A model generated the notes under the pieces. The model did no database searches. It was not told the origin of the DNA and saw only the letters and a program-made list of their open reading frames with translations. The translations under genes and the position numbers were made by a program. Source: Pseudomonadota bacterium (GTDB lineage: Bacteria > Pseudomonadota > Alphaproteobacteria > Acetobacterales > Acetobacteraceae). Taken from it: a stretch of DNA of 29,485 nt. Every line of letters begins with the position of its first letter. The first letter of the stretch is position 1. Shown piece by piece: positions 14,249 to 24,085 of this stretch. The stretch lies in assembly GCA_021780935.1 (NCBI GenBank), contig JAJXXT010000096.1, positions 1 through 29,485 of the forward strand. The letters run 5' to 3'.

Positions 14249-15645
14249 GCGGCATTCCTCAGGCTGGCGCTGCGCACGGCGGCCTCGACTTGACCGAGAT
14301 CGGCTGGCAGGCGGATGAAACGTTCGACCCTGTCATATAGGTCGGCGAGGTGGCTGGGCAGGGGGGGACGGCGGCCGACCGCGGCCTCGATCGCGTCCGG
14401 AAACTTGGCGGGATGCGCCGTGGCGGCCACAATCGTTTTAATTCCCTGGCTCGCATGGGCGCGCGCGGCAGCCATGCCCACCGCCGTATGCGGGTCAACC
14501 AGGTATCCGGTTTCAGCCTCGACCTGCCGGATCTCGGCCAGGGTCGCGGCGTCGTCCACCGCATGGCCGGCAAACAGCGCGGTGGCGCGGCGCCAGGCGT
14601 CGTCCGGCACGGGCATGCGTCCGCCGTCTCGGAACGCCCGCATCGTGGCCGCCGTCGCCTGCGGGTCGCGGCCCAGCAGCTCGAACAGCAGGCGCTCGAA
14701 ATTGGAGCTGACCTGGATGTCCATGCTTGGCGACAGGCTGGGCACCACCGCCTGCCGCGACATGTCGTTGCCGGCGAGGAAGCGGGCCAGGATGTCGTTG
14801 CGGTTGGTGCCGACGATCAGCCGGGTGATGGGCAGGCCCATGCGCCGCGTCGCCCAGGCCGCCAGCACATTGCCGAAATTGCCGGTGGGGACAGCGAAGG
14901 CCACCTCGCGGTCCGGCGCGCCGAGGGCGAGGGCGGCGGCCGCGTAATAGGGGATCTGGGCGGCGATGCGCGCCCAGTTGATCGAGTTCACGGCGGCGAG
15001 GTGCACCGCGTCGCGGAACGGCGCGTCGGCGAACATCGCCTTCACCAGGTCCTGGCAGTCGTCGAAGCTGCCGGCGATGGCGATGTTGCTCACGTTGGGC
15101 GCCAGCACCGTCGTCATTTGCCGCCGCTGCACCTCGCTGGTGCGGCCCTCGGGATGCAGGATGGTGATGCGGATGCGCGCGCGCCCGGCACAGGCGGCAA
15201 TGGCGGCGGAGCCGGTGTCGCCGGAGGTGGCGCCGACGATGGCGATCTCGCCGCCGCGCCGCGCCAGACTCGCCTCGAACAGCCGGCCGACGAGTTGCAG
15301 CGCCAAGTCCTTGAAGGCCAGCGTCGGCCCGTGGAACAGCTCCTGCACGAACAGATGCGGGCCGAGCTGTAACAGCGGCACCACCGCCGGGTGGGCAAAC
15401 CCGGCATAGGCCGCGCGGCAGAGCGGCAGCAGATCAGCCTCGGGAAAAGCGGCGCCGGTAAAGCGGGCGATCAGGTGGGCGGCGAGTGCCGGGTAGTCCA
15501 GCCCGCGCAGGGCACGCCACTCGGCGGTGGAAAGCTCGGGCCAGGTCTCGGGGACGAACAGCCCGCCATCCTCGGCAAGGCCGGCGAGCAGCACGGCTTC
15601 GAAGTCGCGGGGTTCGGCCCCGCCGCGGGTGGAGATGTAGCGCAT
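14245..15645 (-). CDS. thrC: Threonine synthase
   Basis: A 466-aa pyridoxal-phosphate enzyme converting O-phosphohomoserine to threonine and phosphate, the last step of threonine synthesis. The N-terminus MRYISTRGGAEPRDFEAVLL is the typical form. The PLP-binding lysine is in FHGPTLAFKDLALQ (Lys112), GATSGDTGSAAI supplies the phosphate-binding loop, and VPTGNFGNVLAAW and SSNFERLLFELLGRD are further signature blocks. The long C-terminal extension, including the VDPHTAVGMAAARAH region, marks the long (yeast/E. coli-like) type. It is the first gene of a minus-strand set with the M16 peptidase and PmbA. The 156-base region before it separates it from a divergent PHP gene and should contain its promoter. 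Confidence 0.95.
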   Translation of the reverse strand: MRYISTRGGAEPRDFEAVLLAGLAEDGGLFVPETWPELSTAEWRALRGLDYPALAAHLIARFTGAAFPEADLLPLCRAAYAGFAHPAVVPLLQLGPHLFVQELFHGPTLAFKDLALQLVGRLFEASLARRGGEIAIVGATSGDTGSAAIAACAGRARIRITILHPEGRTSEVQRRQMTTVLAPNVSNIAIAGSFDDCQDLVKAMFADAPFRDAVHLAAVNSINWARIAAQIPYYAAAALALGAPDREVAFAVPTGNFGNVLAAWATRRMGLPITRLIVGTNRNDILARFLAGNDMSRQAVVPSLSPSMDIQVSSNFERLLFELLGRDPQATAATMRAFRDGGRMPVPDDAWRRATALFAGHAVDDAATLAEIRQVEAETGYLVDPHTAVGMAAARAHASQGIKTIVAATAHPAKFPDAIEAAVGRRPPLPSHLADLYDRVERFIRLPADLGQVEAAVRSASLRNAA

Positions 15646-15801
15646 CGGCCGGTTCTGGCCCGGCGGCGCCCGGGGTTCAAGTCACGGATCGTCCATGGCG
15701 CGGCGACGCGCCGGGCGGCCACAGCGCCCGACCGCGAGCGGCGAAGGGTGCCACCGTGGCCTGCATGTGGCAAAAGGCCGCATCGTCATCGGGAGACCGC
15801 C

Positions 15802-16707
15802 GTGCCCCTACTTCCCGCCTTCGCAGCACCCGGGCGCTTCTTCAAGGGCAATCTGCACACCCACTCCACACGCTCGGACGCGGTGCGCGAGCCCGGCCAT
15901 GTCTGCGCCACCTATCGGGAGGCCGGCTACGATTTCCTGGCGCTCACCGATCACTTCACGCCCAAATACGGCTTCCCCATCACCGACACGCGACCGTTCC
16001 GCACTAACGCCTTCACCACGATCATGGGGGCGGAGGTGCATGCGCCGGCGACCGAGCTGGGGGAGAAGTGGCATATCCTCGCGGTCGGCCTGCCGCTCGA
16101 CTTCACGCCGACGCCGGCAGCGGAGACGGGTCCGCAGCTCGCCGCGCGCTGCGCAGCGGCGGGGGCCTTCGTCGCCATTGCGCATCCGCAATGGTATGGG
16201 CTCACGCTCGCCGACGCCGAGACGCTGCTGCCGGCGGCACACGCGGTCGAGGTCTACAACCATGGCTGCGCCGTGGGTTCTGACCGCGGCGATGGCTGGA
16301 CGCTGCTCGACGCGCTGACCTCGCGCGGGCACAACCTGCATGCCTGCGCCACCGACGACGCGCATTTTAAATACCCGGACTGGTGCGGCGGCTGGACCAT
16401 GGTGAAGGCACCGGCGCCGGACCCTGAGGCACTGGTCGCCGCCCTGCGCGCCGGGCACTGCTACAGCAGCCAGGGGCCGGAGCTGCATGCGATCGACGTG
16501 ACCGGCGACGAGGTGACCGTCGCGTGCTCGCCGGCGCGCTCCGTCACCGTGCTCGGCCATGCCAGCGCCGACGCAATGATCTTCGGCGACGGCCTGCGCG
16601 AGGCGCGGCTGAGCCTCGACCCGTTCCGTGCCGGGGGCTGGGCGCGCGTGGTGGTGACGGACGAGCAGGGAAGGCGCGCCTGGAGCAACCCGTTCCGGCT
16701 GCGCTGA
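15802..16707 (+). CDS. PHP-domain phosphoesterase
   Basis: A 301-aa protein of the PHP (polymerase and histidinol phosphatase) family. The metal ligands are all visible: KGNLHTHSTRSDA at the N-terminus, ALTDHFTPKYG, MGAEVHAP, AIAHPQWY and ACATDDAHF. The C-terminal part (from about residue 235) is beta-rich and gives no recognisable catalytic motif. Family members hydrolyse phosphate esters using two or three metal ions; the substrate is not predictable. I chose the GTG at 15802, preceded by GGGAGA at good spacing. The frame is open upstream to 15391 but runs over the thrC gene. It starts the plus-strand run leading to the acyl-CoA synthetase, with a 43-base gap to it. Confidence 0.83.
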   Translation: MPLLPAFAAPGRFFKGNLHTHSTRSDAVREPGHVCATYREAGYDFLALTDHFTPKYGFPITDTRPFRTNAFTTIMGAEVHAPATELGEKWHILAVGLPLDFTPTPAAETGPQLAARCAAAGAFVAIAHPQWYGLTLADAETLLPAAHAVEVYNHGCAVGSDRGDGWTLLDALTSRGHNLHACATDDAHFKYPDWCGGWTMVKAPAPDPEALVAALRAGHCYSSQGPELHAIDVTGDEVTVACSPARSVTVLGHASADAMIFGDGLREARLSLDPFRAGGWARVVVTDEQGRRAWSNPFRLR

Positions 16708-16750
16708 GGCGGCGGTTTCCTTTCCGCCTTTTGCCTGCGACACTCTCCCG

Positions 16751-18850
16751 ATGGGGGAAACCTTCGCCGCGCGCTTCGCGGGGCTGACACCGCTCCTGCG
16801 CCCGCGCTCCGTCGCCGTGCTCGGCGCCTCGGCCGACCGCCTACGCATCGGCGGGCGGCCGATCGCCTATATGCTCGAACGCGGTTTCCAGGGCACGATC
16901 CTGCCGGTCAACCCGAACCGCGACGAGATCCAGGGTCTGCGCTGCTACCCGAGCGCCGCGGCCCTGCCCGAGGTGCCGGATGTCGCCATCGTCGCGGTGG
17001 CCGCCGAGCGCGCCGTCACCGCCGTCGAAGACCTGGCGAATGCCGGCGTGCGCGGCGCGATCGTGCTCACCGCCGGCTTCGCGGAGGTGGGGGCCGAGGG
17101 CGAAGCGGCGCAGGCACAGATGCGCGAGGCGGCGCGCGCTTCCGGCATGCGCCTGCTCGGGCCGAACTGCCTCGGCCTGTTCAACGCGCCGGTCGGCTTC
17201 TTTCCGATCTTCTCCTCCTCCTTCGAGGGTGGCTGGCCGCTGGCGGGGCGCATCGGCATCGCCAGCCAGTCGGGCGCGTTCGGCACGCATGTCTTCGTCG
17301 CCGCGCGCGACCGCGGCATCGGCACGCCGATCTGCATCACCACCGGCAACGAGGCCGATGTCACCATCGCCGACGCGATCGGTTGGATGGCGCAGGATGA
17401 CAGCCTCGACGTCATCGCCGTCTATGCCGAGGGATTCCGCGACGGGGCGGTGCTGCGCGCGGCGCTGGCGGCGGCGAAGGATGCACGCAAGCCGGTGGTG
17501 ATGATGAAGGTCGGGCGTTCCGCGCTCGGCCAGGCCGCCGCCAGCTCCCACACCGCGGCGATCGCCGCCGATGACCGGGTGACCGAGGCCGTGCTCGCGG
17601 AATACGGCGTGGCCCGCGCCCGCAGCACCGAGGAACTGCTCGACATCGCCTATCTCGCCACGGCACGCCTTTATCCGGCGGCGAACACGCTCGGCGTGCT
17701 GACGGTGAGCGGCGGCGGCGGTGTGCTGGTGGCGGACGCGGCGGAAGCCAACGGCATCGCCATGCCGCCGATGCCGCCGGCAGCACAGGCCGAGCTGCGC
17801 GCGCTGGTGCCGTTCTGCGCGCCCGCCAACCCCGTCGACTGCACCGCACAGGTGTTCAACGACTTCGCCATGGTCGGCACGTTTCTCGAAACGACGGTCG
17901 CGGCCGGGTACGCGACGCTGCTGGTCTTCTTCTCCCAGGTCGGGGCCGCACCCTCGATCGCGCCGCGGCTGCGCGAGCATCTCGCGGCCCTGCGCGCGCG
18001 CCACCCCACCGTGCTGATGGTGCTCAGCGTGCTGGCGCCACCCGACCTGGTGCGCGACTACGAGGCGCTGGGCTATGCGGTGTTCGCCGACCCGACGCGC
18101 GCCGTGGTCGCGATCGGGGCCATCGGGCGCATTGGGGCCGCCTTCGCCGCACCCGCCCTCGCGCCGCCGCCGGTGGTGGCGCCGGCCGCCCTGCCCGCCG
18201 CCGACCCCAGCGAGCCGGAGGCGAAAAAGCTGCTGCTCGGCGCCGGCATCGCGGTGGGCATGGAGGAAGTTTGCCATACCATGGCGGAATCCGAAGCGGC
18301 GGCGCGGCGGATCGGCCTGCCGGTGGTGATGAAGATCGTCTCGCCGGACATCGCCCATAAATCGGAGATCGGCGGCGTGGTGACCGGCATCGCGGCGCTC
18401 GACGACGTGGCGCAGACGCACACGCTGCTGCTGCAACGCGCGGCGGCGCGCGCGCCGCGGGCGCGCATCGAGGGTGTTCTGGTCGCGAAACAATATGCCG
18501 GCACCGAGCTGATCATGGGCATCGCCCGCGACACGGTCTTCGGCCCCATGGCGCTGGTCGGCGCCGGCGGCATCTTCGCCGAGATCGTGGAGGACGTGGC
18601 GCTGCGCTCCTGCCCGTTCGGCGAGGATGTGGCGGAGGCGATGATCCGCTCGCTGCGCTGCTTTCCGCTGCTTGCCGGCGCGCGCGGGCGCGAGCCAGCG
18701 GATATCGCCTCGCTCGCGGCGATGCTGGCGCGCCTCTCGGCCTTTGCCATCGCCGCCGGGGAGCGGCTCGCGGCTGTCGATCTCAACCCGGTCATCGCCT
18801 CCGCCCAGGGTGCCGCGGCGGTCGATGCGGTGATCTTGTTGCGGGAGTAG
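16751..18850 (+). CDS. ADP-forming acyl-CoA synthetase (acetate--CoA ligase family)
   Basis: A 699-aa fused acyl-CoA synthetase of the NDP-forming superfamily. The CoA-binding Rossmann domain comes first (LRPRSVAVLGASADRLRIGG, PVNPNRDEIQG), then the succinyl-CoA ligase-like domains with LGPNCLGLFN, IGIASQSGAFG and the phosphohistidine loop SSHTAAIA (His267), and finally an ATP-grasp domain (residues about 480-699) with PVVMKIVSPDIAHKSEIGGV and GGIFAEIVEDVA. It interconverts an acyl-CoA, ADP and phosphate with the free acid, CoA and ATP; acyl specificity is unknown. The alpha and beta parts are in one chain, and no acetyltransferase domain is attached. A MaoC-type hydratase begins four bases after its stop, suggesting a joint role in acyl-CoA breakdown. 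Confidence 0.88.
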   Translation: MGETFAARFAGLTPLLRPRSVAVLGASADRLRIGGRPIAYMLERGFQGTILPVNPNRDEIQGLRCYPSAAALPEVPDVAIVAVAAERAVTAVEDLANAGVRGAIVLTAGFAEVGAEGEAAQAQMREAARASGMRLLGPNCLGLFNAPVGFFPIFSSSFEGGWPLAGRIGIASQSGAFGTHVFVAARDRGIGTPICITTGNEADVTIADAIGWMAQDDSLDVIAVYAEGFRDGAVLRAALAAAKDARKPVVMMKVGRSALGQAAASSHTAAIAADDRVTEAVLAEYGVARARSTEELLDIAYLATARLYPAANTLGVLTVSGGGGVLVADAAEANGIAMPPMPPAAQAELRALVPFCAPANPVDCTAQVFNDFAMVGTFLETTVAAGYATLLVFFSQVGAAPSIAPRLREHLAALRARHPTVLMVLSVLAPPDLVRDYEALGYAVFADPTRAVVAIGAIGRIGAAFAAPALAPPPVVAPAALPAADPSEPEAKKLLLGAGIAVGMEEVCHTMAESEAAARRIGLPVVMKIVSPDIAHKSEIGGVVTGIAALDDVAQTHTLLLQRAAARAPRARIEGVLVAKQYAGTELIMGIARDTVFGPMALVGAGGIFAEIVEDVALRSCPFGEDVAEAMIRSLRCFPLLAGARGREPADIASLAAMLARLSAFAIAAGERLAAVDLNPVIASAQGAAAVDAVILLRE

Positions 18851-18853
18851 AAC

Positions 18854-19705
18854 ATGCCGATCGACTACGAGAAGCTGATGTCCCATCGGATCGCGCCGGT
18901 GCGCCAGCGCTATACCGCGCGGGATGCGATCCTCTACGCGCTGTCCGTGGGGTTCGGCTGCGACCCGCTCGACGAACGTCAGCTCGATTTCGTCGATCAC
19001 CACCGCGCCCTGCGTGCCGCGCCGACGATGGCGATCGTGCTCGGCTATCCCGGATTCTGGCTGCGCGACCCGACAACCGGCGTCGATGCGGTGCGGCTGG
19101 TGCATGGCGAGCAGGGCATCACCTGGCACGCGCCGCTGCCGGCCGAGGGCGAGGTGATCGGCGAGAGCCGCATCACCGGGCTGGTGGACAAGGGCGAGGG
19201 CAAGGGCGCCCTGCTGTACTCCGAAAAGCGCCTGCTGGACGCCGCGACCGGCACGCTGATCGCCACGACAACCTCCACCACCTTCCTGCGCGGCGATGGC
19301 GGGTTCGGCGGCCCGGCGGGGCCGGTGAAGGCACCGCACCCGATGCCGCAAACCGCACCCGACATCACCTGCGACCTGCCGACGCGCCCGGAACAGGCGT
19401 TGTGGTATCGCCTGAGCGGCGACGACAATCCGCTGCACGCGGACCCCGCGACGGCGCGGCAAGCGGGCTTCGCGCGGCCGATCCTGCACGGGCTCTGCAC
19501 GCTGGGTGTCGTCGCCCATGCGCTGCTGCGCGAGCTTGGCGGCTACGACCCGGCGCGGATGGTCTCGCTCGATCTGCGGTTCTCGGCGCCGGTGTTTCCC
19601 GGCGAGACGATCCGCACCGAGATCTGGCGCAACGGCGCCTTCCGCGCCCTGGTGCCCGAGCGCGACGCGATCGTGGTCAACAACGGCCGCGCCGTCTTCG
19701 CGTGA
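18854..19705 (+). CDS. MaoC-family enoyl-CoA hydratase (double hotdog)
   Basis: A 283-aa double-hotdog protein. The N-terminal half (residues 1-150) is the degenerate hotdog seen in MaoC-N/hydratase 2 proteins; the C-terminal half carries the active hydratase-2 motif LSGDDNPLHADP with catalytic Asp190 and His195, followed by ARQAGFARPILHGLCTLG. Characterised relatives hydrate (2E)-enoyl-CoA to (3R)-3-hydroxyacyl-CoA, including bile-acid/peroxisomal multifunctional enzyme type 2 substrates. The ATG at 18854 lies four bases after the acyl-CoA synthetase stop, so the two genes are surely cotranscribed. The protein fits beta-oxidation-like or branched acyl-CoA metabolism. A hairpin with no T-run follows before the convergent priA. 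Confidence 0.88.
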   Translation: MPIDYEKLMSHRIAPVRQRYTARDAILYALSVGFGCDPLDERQLDFVDHHRALRAAPTMAIVLGYPGFWLRDPTTGVDAVRLVHGEQGITWHAPLPAEGEVIGESRITGLVDKGEGKGALLYSEKRLLDAATGTLIATTTSTTFLRGDGGFGGPAGPVKAPHPMPQTAPDITCDLPTRPEQALWYRLSGDDNPLHADPATARQAGFARPILHGLCTLGVVAHALLRELGGYDPARMVSLDLRFSAPVFPGETIRTEIWRNGAFRALVPERDAIVVNNGRAVFA

Positions 19706-19713
19706 TCGACGAA

Positions 19714-19737
19714 CCTCCGCGGCAGGGCCGCGGTGGG
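19714..19737. terminator. GC hairpin between convergent MaoC and priA genes
   Basis: CCGCGG (19717-19722) and CCGCGG (19728-19733) can pair around the loop CAGGG, with two more G-C pairs after one mismatch. It sits in the 40-base gap between convergent stops. No T-run follows on either strand, so it is not a classic intrinsic terminator and its function is uncertain. Confidence 0.3.
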
Positions 19738-19745
19738 TGTTCCGC

Positions 19746-21899
19746 TCAAAGAAAACTGACGGGGTCGATATCCACCTCGATGCGTGCGTCGCCGCGGACC
19801 TTGACCTGCGCCAGCCAGGCCCGCAGCAGCTTCTGCGGCGAGACGTCGCGGCGCGTGCGCAGCAGCAGTCGCCGCCGGCGCCGCCCGCGCAGCAGCGCGA
19901 ACGGTGCCGGGGCGGGGCCGAGCACCGTGATGCCCGGTCCGCGTGGCGCGGTGCGGCCGAGCGCGCCGGCCAGAGTATCGGCCGCCGCATCCGTCCCCGC
20001 GCTGACGATCAGCGCCGCGAGCCTGCCGTAAGGCGGCCAGTTCCCTGCCTGCCGCTCCGCCGCCTCGCTCGCCATGAAGGACGCGAGATCGCCGGAGAGC
20101 AGCGCCCGCATCACCCGGTGTTCCGGCTCCCAGGTCTGCAGCAGCACCCGCCCGGGTGCCTCCGCCCGGCCGGCGCGCCCGCCCACCTGGTGCAGCAACT
20201 GAAACGTCCGCTCCGCCGAGCGCAGATCGACGCCGCCCAGGCCGAGATCGGCATCCACCACGCCGACCAGCGTCAGGTGCGGAAAATGCCAGCCCTTGGC
20301 GACGATCTGCGTGCCGATGATGAGATCGACCTCGCGCGCCGCCACCGCCCGCGCCGCTGCTGCCGCCGCGGCGGGGCCGGCAAGCGTGTCGCTGGCCATC
20401 ACCAACAGGCGCGCCTCGGGCCAGCGCTCGCGCACCTCCTCCGTGATGCGCTCGATCCCCGGCCCGACCGGCGTCAGCGAGGCCGCGGCGCCGCAGGCCG
20501 GGCATTCCACGGGGGGCGGGATGGTGTGGCCGCAATGGTGGCATTGCAGCACGCCGCGCGCGCGATGCTCGACCAGCCAGGCGGTGCAGTTGGGGCAGGC
20601 GAAACGATGACCGCAATGCCGGCACAGCGTCAGCGGCGCATAGCCCCGGCGGTTGAGGAACAGCATCGCCTGCTCGGACTTCGCCAGCGTCTCGCCGATC
20701 GCTGCGACCAGCGGTGGCGCGATGAATTTGCCGCGCTCGGGCGGGCTCGCGCGCAGGTCGATCGCGCCGACCGCGGGCATCACCGCGCCGCCATGCCGCG
20801 CCGGCAGGCAGACACGGCGATAGCGCCCGGTCTCGACATTGTGCACCGTCTCCAGGCTCGGCGTGGCCGAGACCAGCACCGCCGGCGCGCCGCACAGCCG
20901 CGCCCGCACGATCGCCATGTCGCGGGCGTGGTAGATCACGCCCTCCTCCTGCTTGAACGCCGTCTCGTGCTCCTCGTCGACGACAACCAGGCCCAGATGC
21001 GGGAACGGCAGGAACAGCGCCGAGCGCGCGCCCACCACCACCGGCGCCTCGCCGCGCTCGACGCGCCGCCAGGTCTCGCGCCGGCGCCTGCTACCGAGTT
21101 CCGAGTGCCAGACCGCGGGTGCGGTCCCGAAGCGCCGCTCGAACCGCTCCAACCACTGGGCTGAGAGCGCGATCTCGGGCAGCAGCACCAGTGCCTGCCG
21201 GCCCCGGCGCAGCGCCGCGGCGATCGCCTCGAAATAGACCTCGGTCTTGCCGGAGCCGGTGACGCCATCGAGCAGCGTGACGCTGAAGCCTTCGCCCGCC
21301 AGCGCAACGGCCGCCGCGCGCTGCATCTCGGAAAGCACCGGCCCCGGATGCTCGGGGTCCGGCCGCTTCGGCGCCGGCGGCGGCAGTGCCACCGGCATGA
21401 TCGCGCCGGCATCGGCGAGGCCGCGGATCACCGAGGCCGAGGCGAGCCCACCGAGGTCCTGTGCGGCCACCGGCCCCGCGGCGAGGGCCGCGAGCACCCT
21501 CGCCCGCGCCTCGCTCGGCCGCGCCGTGCCGGAACCAAGCGCCCAGCCGCGCAACGGCGGCTCGGGTTCCAGCACGAAGGGCCGCAGCGCCATCGCCAGC
21601 ACCTCGCCCGCCGGCGCCAGCGTGTAGGCGGCGATCCAGTCCACCAGAAGCCGCAGATCCTCGCCCATGCGTGGCCAGGCCAGCACCTCGGCAACCGGCT
21701 TCAGCTTGCCCGGCGGCAGGTCGGGGTCGGGCGCCGTGTCCCACACCACGCCGACGATTTTCCGCCGCCCCAGCGGCACCACAACCAGGCTGCCGGGCGT
21801 CGCCGCGGAGCCCTCCGCCAACAAATCCTCGGGCAGCGCGTAGTCGAACGGCCCCGCGAACGGATACGGCAGCAGCACACTCACGCGGCGCGGGGACAT
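19746..21899 (-). CDS. priA: Primosomal protein N' (PriA replication-restart helicase)
   Basis: A 717-aa PriA, the superfamily 2 helicase that reloads DnaB at stalled forks. The N-terminal DNA-binding domain starts [20 protein letters not shown]. Helicase motifs follow: [15 protein letters not shown] (Walker A), [15 protein letters not shown] (DEEH box), [10 protein letters not shown] and VSATPSLET. The zinc-binding insert has the paired cysteines in CRHCGH, CPNC, CHHCGH and [16 protein letters not shown] and [12 protein letters not shown] are the C-terminal helicase motifs. Length is normal and all motifs are intact. It diverges from fsa across only 42 bases, so their promoters must overlap or be very short. 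Confidence 0.96.
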   Translation of the reverse strand: MSPRRVSVLLPYPFAGPFDYALPEDLLAEGSAATPGSLVVVPLGRRKIVGVVWDTAPDPDLPPGKLKPVAEVLAWPRMGEDLRLLVDWIAAYTLAPAGEVLAMALRPFVLEPEPPLRGWALGSGTARPSEARARVLAALAAGPVAAQDLGGLASASVIRGLADAGAIMPVALPPPAPKRPDPEHPGPVLSEMQRAAAVALAGEGFSVTLLDGVTGSGKTEVYFEAIAAALRRGRQALVLLPEIALSAQWLERFERRFGTAPAVWHSELGSRRRRETWRRVERGEAPVVVGARSALFLPFPHLGLVVVDEEHETAFKQEEGVIYHARDMAIVRARLCGAPAVLVSATPSLETVHNVETGRYRRVCLPARHGGAVMPAVGAIDLRASPPERGKFIAPPLVAAIGETLAKSEQAMLFLNRRGYAPLTLCRHCGHRFACPNCTAWLVEHRARGVLQCHHCGHTIPPPVECPACGAAASLTPVGPGIERITEEVRERWPEARLLVMASDTLAGPAAAAAAARAVAAREVDLIIGTQIVAKGWHFPHLTLVGVVDADLGLGGVDLRSAERTFQLLHQVGGRAGRAEAPGRVLLQTWEPEHRVMRALLSGDLASFMASEAAERQAGNWPPYGRLAALIVSAGTDAAADTLAGALGRTAPRGPGITVLGPAPAPFALLRGRRRRRLLLRTRRDVSPQKLLRAWLAQVKVRGDARIEVDIDPVSFL

Positions 21900-21941
21900 G
21901 CGCTATCGTCTGCCGCAACCGGACCGCATCAGGAAGAGCCC

Positions 21942-22598
21942 ATGAAATTCTTTGTCGATACCGCCGACACCAAGGAGATTGCGGAGCTTGCCGCGACCGG
22001 CCTGCTCGACGGCGTGACCACCAACCCCAGCCTGATCGCCAAGTCCGGCCGCCGCATCCATGACGTGATCGCCGAGATCTGCGCCGTCGTGCCCGGCCCG
22101 GTCAGCGCCGAGGTCGCCGCGACCGACTATGACGGCATGATCCGCGAGGCGCGGGTGCTGCGCGCCATCGCCCACAACGTCACCGTCAAGCTGCCGCTCA
22201 CGCCGGCGGGGCTGCGCGCCTGCAAGACATTGTCCGATGACGGGGTGATGACCAATGTCACGCTCTGCTTCTCCGCCGGCCAGGCGCTGCTGGCCGCCAA
22301 GGCCGGGGCGAGCTTCATTTCCCCCTTCGTCGGCCGGCTCGACGATATCGGGCATGACGGCATGGCGCTGATCGCCGATATCGTCGCGATCTACCGTAAC
22401 TACCCGGCCCTCAAGACCGAGGTGCTGGTCGCCTCCGTCCGCGGGCCGCTGCATGTCATCGCCGCGGCCAAGCTCGGTGCGCATGTCGCGACCCTGCCGC
22501 CGGCGGTGCTGCGCGCGCTCTACCAGCATCCGCTGACTGACAAGGGGCTCGCCGCCTTCCTCGCGGACTGGGGCAAGACGGGACAGACCATTGCCTGA
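21942..22598 (+). CDS. fsa: Transaldolase-like protein / fructose-6-phosphate aldolase
   Basis: A 218-aa small-form transaldolase (TalC/Fsa subfamily), a TIM barrel forming a Schiff base with a ketose phosphate. [13 protein letters not shown] opens the protein (Asp6 conserved); [11 protein letters not shown] and the active-site lysine in VTVKLPLT (Lys83) follow, then [31 protein letters not shown] and [12 protein letters not shown]. The length separates it from full transaldolases of about 320 residues. Whether it transfers dihydroxyacetone or cleaves fructose 6-phosphate cannot be told. ATG 21942 is preceded by AGGAAGAG at good spacing. The frame is open upstream inside priA, but that part is not real. 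The stop overlaps the TTG start of the DUF484 gene. Confidence 0.92.
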   Translation: MKFFVDTADTKEIAELAATGLLDGVTTNPSLIAKSGRRIHDVIAEICAVVPGPVSAEVAATDYDGMIREARVLRAIAHNVTVKLPLTPAGLRACKTLSDDGVMTNVTLCFSAGQALLAAKAGASFISPFVGRLDDIGHDGMALIADIVAIYRNYPALKTEVLVASVRGPLHVIAAAKLGAHVATLPPAVLRALYQHPLTDKGLAAFLADWGKTGQTIA

Positions 22599-23211
22599 CA
22601 GCGCACCGGCGCGAGAGGACGAGGCGGCGGAGTCGGTCGCGGCCTATCTGCGCGCCCATCCCGGCTTTCTCGCCGCGCGCCCCGCGCTCTATGCCGCGCT
22701 GACACCGCCGCTGCGCCGGCATGGCGAGGGGGTGGCCGACCATCTCGCGGCCATGGTCGCCGCCGCGCGGCGGGACGCCGCCAGCATCGTTGCCACCGGC
22801 CGGGCCACCGCGGTGCTGGCCGCCCGCGTGCAGGAGGCGGTGCTGGCGCTGTTCGCCGCCGCCTCCATCCCCGCCTGTGTCGCGGAGATGTTTCCCCCGC
22901 TGCTCGGGGTCGATGCCGCCGCGATCTGCGTGGAGGGCGAGGTTGCTGGCACGCGCCACCTCCCGGCGGGCGAGGTCGGGCGCCGGCTGGGCGGGCGGCG
23001 TGTCGCGATCGGGGCGGCCCGGCGCGACCAGACCGTGCATGGTGAGGCGGCGGCCCTTGCCGATCACGACGCGCTGGTGCTGCTGCCGGGGCTTGCCGTG
23101 CCGGCGATGCTGGCGCTGGCGGCGCGCCACGCGGAGCTGTTCGATGCAGCACAGGTCGCGGGCCTGCTCGGCTTTCTCGGCCGCGCCGTTGCCGCCGCGT
23201 GGCTGATCTGA
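22591..23211 (+). CDS. DUF484 family protein
   Basis: A 206-aa DUF484 protein with the GAF-like layout typical of the family. A short acidic N-terminus leads to [20 protein letters not shown], the family's best conserved block, followed by a long helical/coiled segment (about 45-90) and a GAF-like domain. The biochemical role is unknown; in many proteobacteria the gene stands immediately before xerC, as here. The start is a TTG at 22591 that overlaps the fsa stop by eight bases; no ATG or GTG alternative precedes the conserved block. xerC begins 10 bases after the stop. Both features suggest one transcript, with translational coupling from fsa. Confidence 0.8.
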   Translation: MPDSAPAREDEAAESVAAYLRAHPGFLAARPALYAALTPPLRRHGEGVADHLAAMVAAARRDAASIVATGRATAVLAARVQEAVLALFAAASIPACVAEMFPPLLGVDAAAICVEGEVAGTRHLPAGEVGRRLGGRRVAIGAARRDQTVHGEAAALADHDALVLLPGLAVPAMLALAARHAELFDAAQVAGLLGFLGRAVAAAWLI

Positions 23212-23221
23212 GGGCGCCGGT

Positions 23222-24085
23222 GTGACGGAGGTCGAGGCCTGGCTCACCTGGCTGCGGGCGGAGCGTCGCGCGGCGTCGCGGACGGTTGAGTCCTATGCCG
23301 AGGCCGTCGGCGATTTTCTGCGCTTCACCGCCGGGCATCTCGGTGCGGAACCCGATGGCAGGGCGCTCGCGGCCCTCACCGCCGCGGATTTTCGGGCGTG
23401 GCTGGCGCATGGTGCCGCCGCCGGCCGCGGTGCCGCGACCCGCGCCCGCCAGCTTGCGGCCATTCGCGGCTTTTTTCGTTTCCTTGCGCGCCGCCACGGC
23501 GTCATCAACGAGCAACTGCGCCTCGTCGGCACGCCGCGCGCGAAGAAGCCGCTGCCCCGCGCGCTCACGCCGCCAGACGCCGCGGCCGCGACCGAGGCCG
23601 ACCGGCTGCGCGACGTGGCGCTGTTCACCCTGCTCTATGGCTGCGGTCTGCGAATCTCGGAGGCGCTGGCGCTCGATGTTCGTGCCGCCGGTGCGGACGT
23701 GCTGCGCGTGACCGGCAAGGGGGCGAAGGAACGACTGGTGCCCGTGCTGCCCGCCGTGCGCGCGGCACTCGCGGCCTGGATCGGTGCCCACCCCGCCCCG
23801 GCGCCGGACGCGCCGCTGTTCGTGGGCGCGCGTGGCGGCCGGCTGAACCCCGGGGTCGCGCAGCGCGCGCTGCGGGAGCATCGCCGCCTGGCCGGGCTGC
23901 CGGAGCACGCCACACCGCACGCGCTGCGCCACAGTTTCGCGACGCACCTGCTGGCGGGTGGCGCCGATCTGCGTTCGATCCAGGAATTGCTGGGCCACGC
24001 CAGTCTTTCCACCACGCAGCGCTACACCGCGGTGGACGAGGCCGCCCTGCTGCGCGTCTGGGAAAAAACCCACCCGAGAGGGTGA
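23222..24085 (+). CDS. xerC: Site-specific tyrosine recombinase XerC
   Basis: A 287-aa tyrosine recombinase that with XerD resolves chromosome dimers at dif. The N-terminal core-binding domain (residues 1-100) contains SRTVESYAEAVGDFLRF and ATRARQLAAIRGFFRFL. All catalytic residues are visible: Arg144 (CGLRISEAL), Lys166 (TGKGAKERLVP), His233 and Arg236 (HALRHSFATHLL), His259 (LLGHASLSTTQ) and the nucleophile Tyr268 (QRYTAV). It ends in the usual HPRG, so the 3' end is intact although mobile-element debris begins directly after it. The GTG start at 23222 follows GAGGG. The position after DUF484 favours XerC over XerD. Its last codons lie inside a minus-strand terminator hairpin. Confidence 0.93.
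   Translation: MTEVEAWLTWLRAERRAASRTVESYAEAVGDFLRFTAGHLGAEPDGRALAALTAADFRAWLAHGAAAGRGAATRARQLAAIRGFFRFLARRHGVINEQLRLVGTPRAKKPLPRALTPPDAAAATEADRLRDVALFTLLYGCGLRISEALALDVRAAGADVLRVTGKGAKERLVPVLPAVRAALAAWIGAHPAPAPDAPLFVGARGGRLNPGVAQRALREHRRLAGLPEHATPHALRHSFATHLLAGGADLRSIQELLGHASLSTTQRYTAVDEAALLRVWEKTHPRG

Noticed and set aside
15675..15700. GGTTCAAGTC, resembling a tRNA T-loop, in the thrC/PHP intergenic region.
   Set aside because: The flanking bases do not form the 5-bp T stem and no anticodon or acceptor stem can be built around it.
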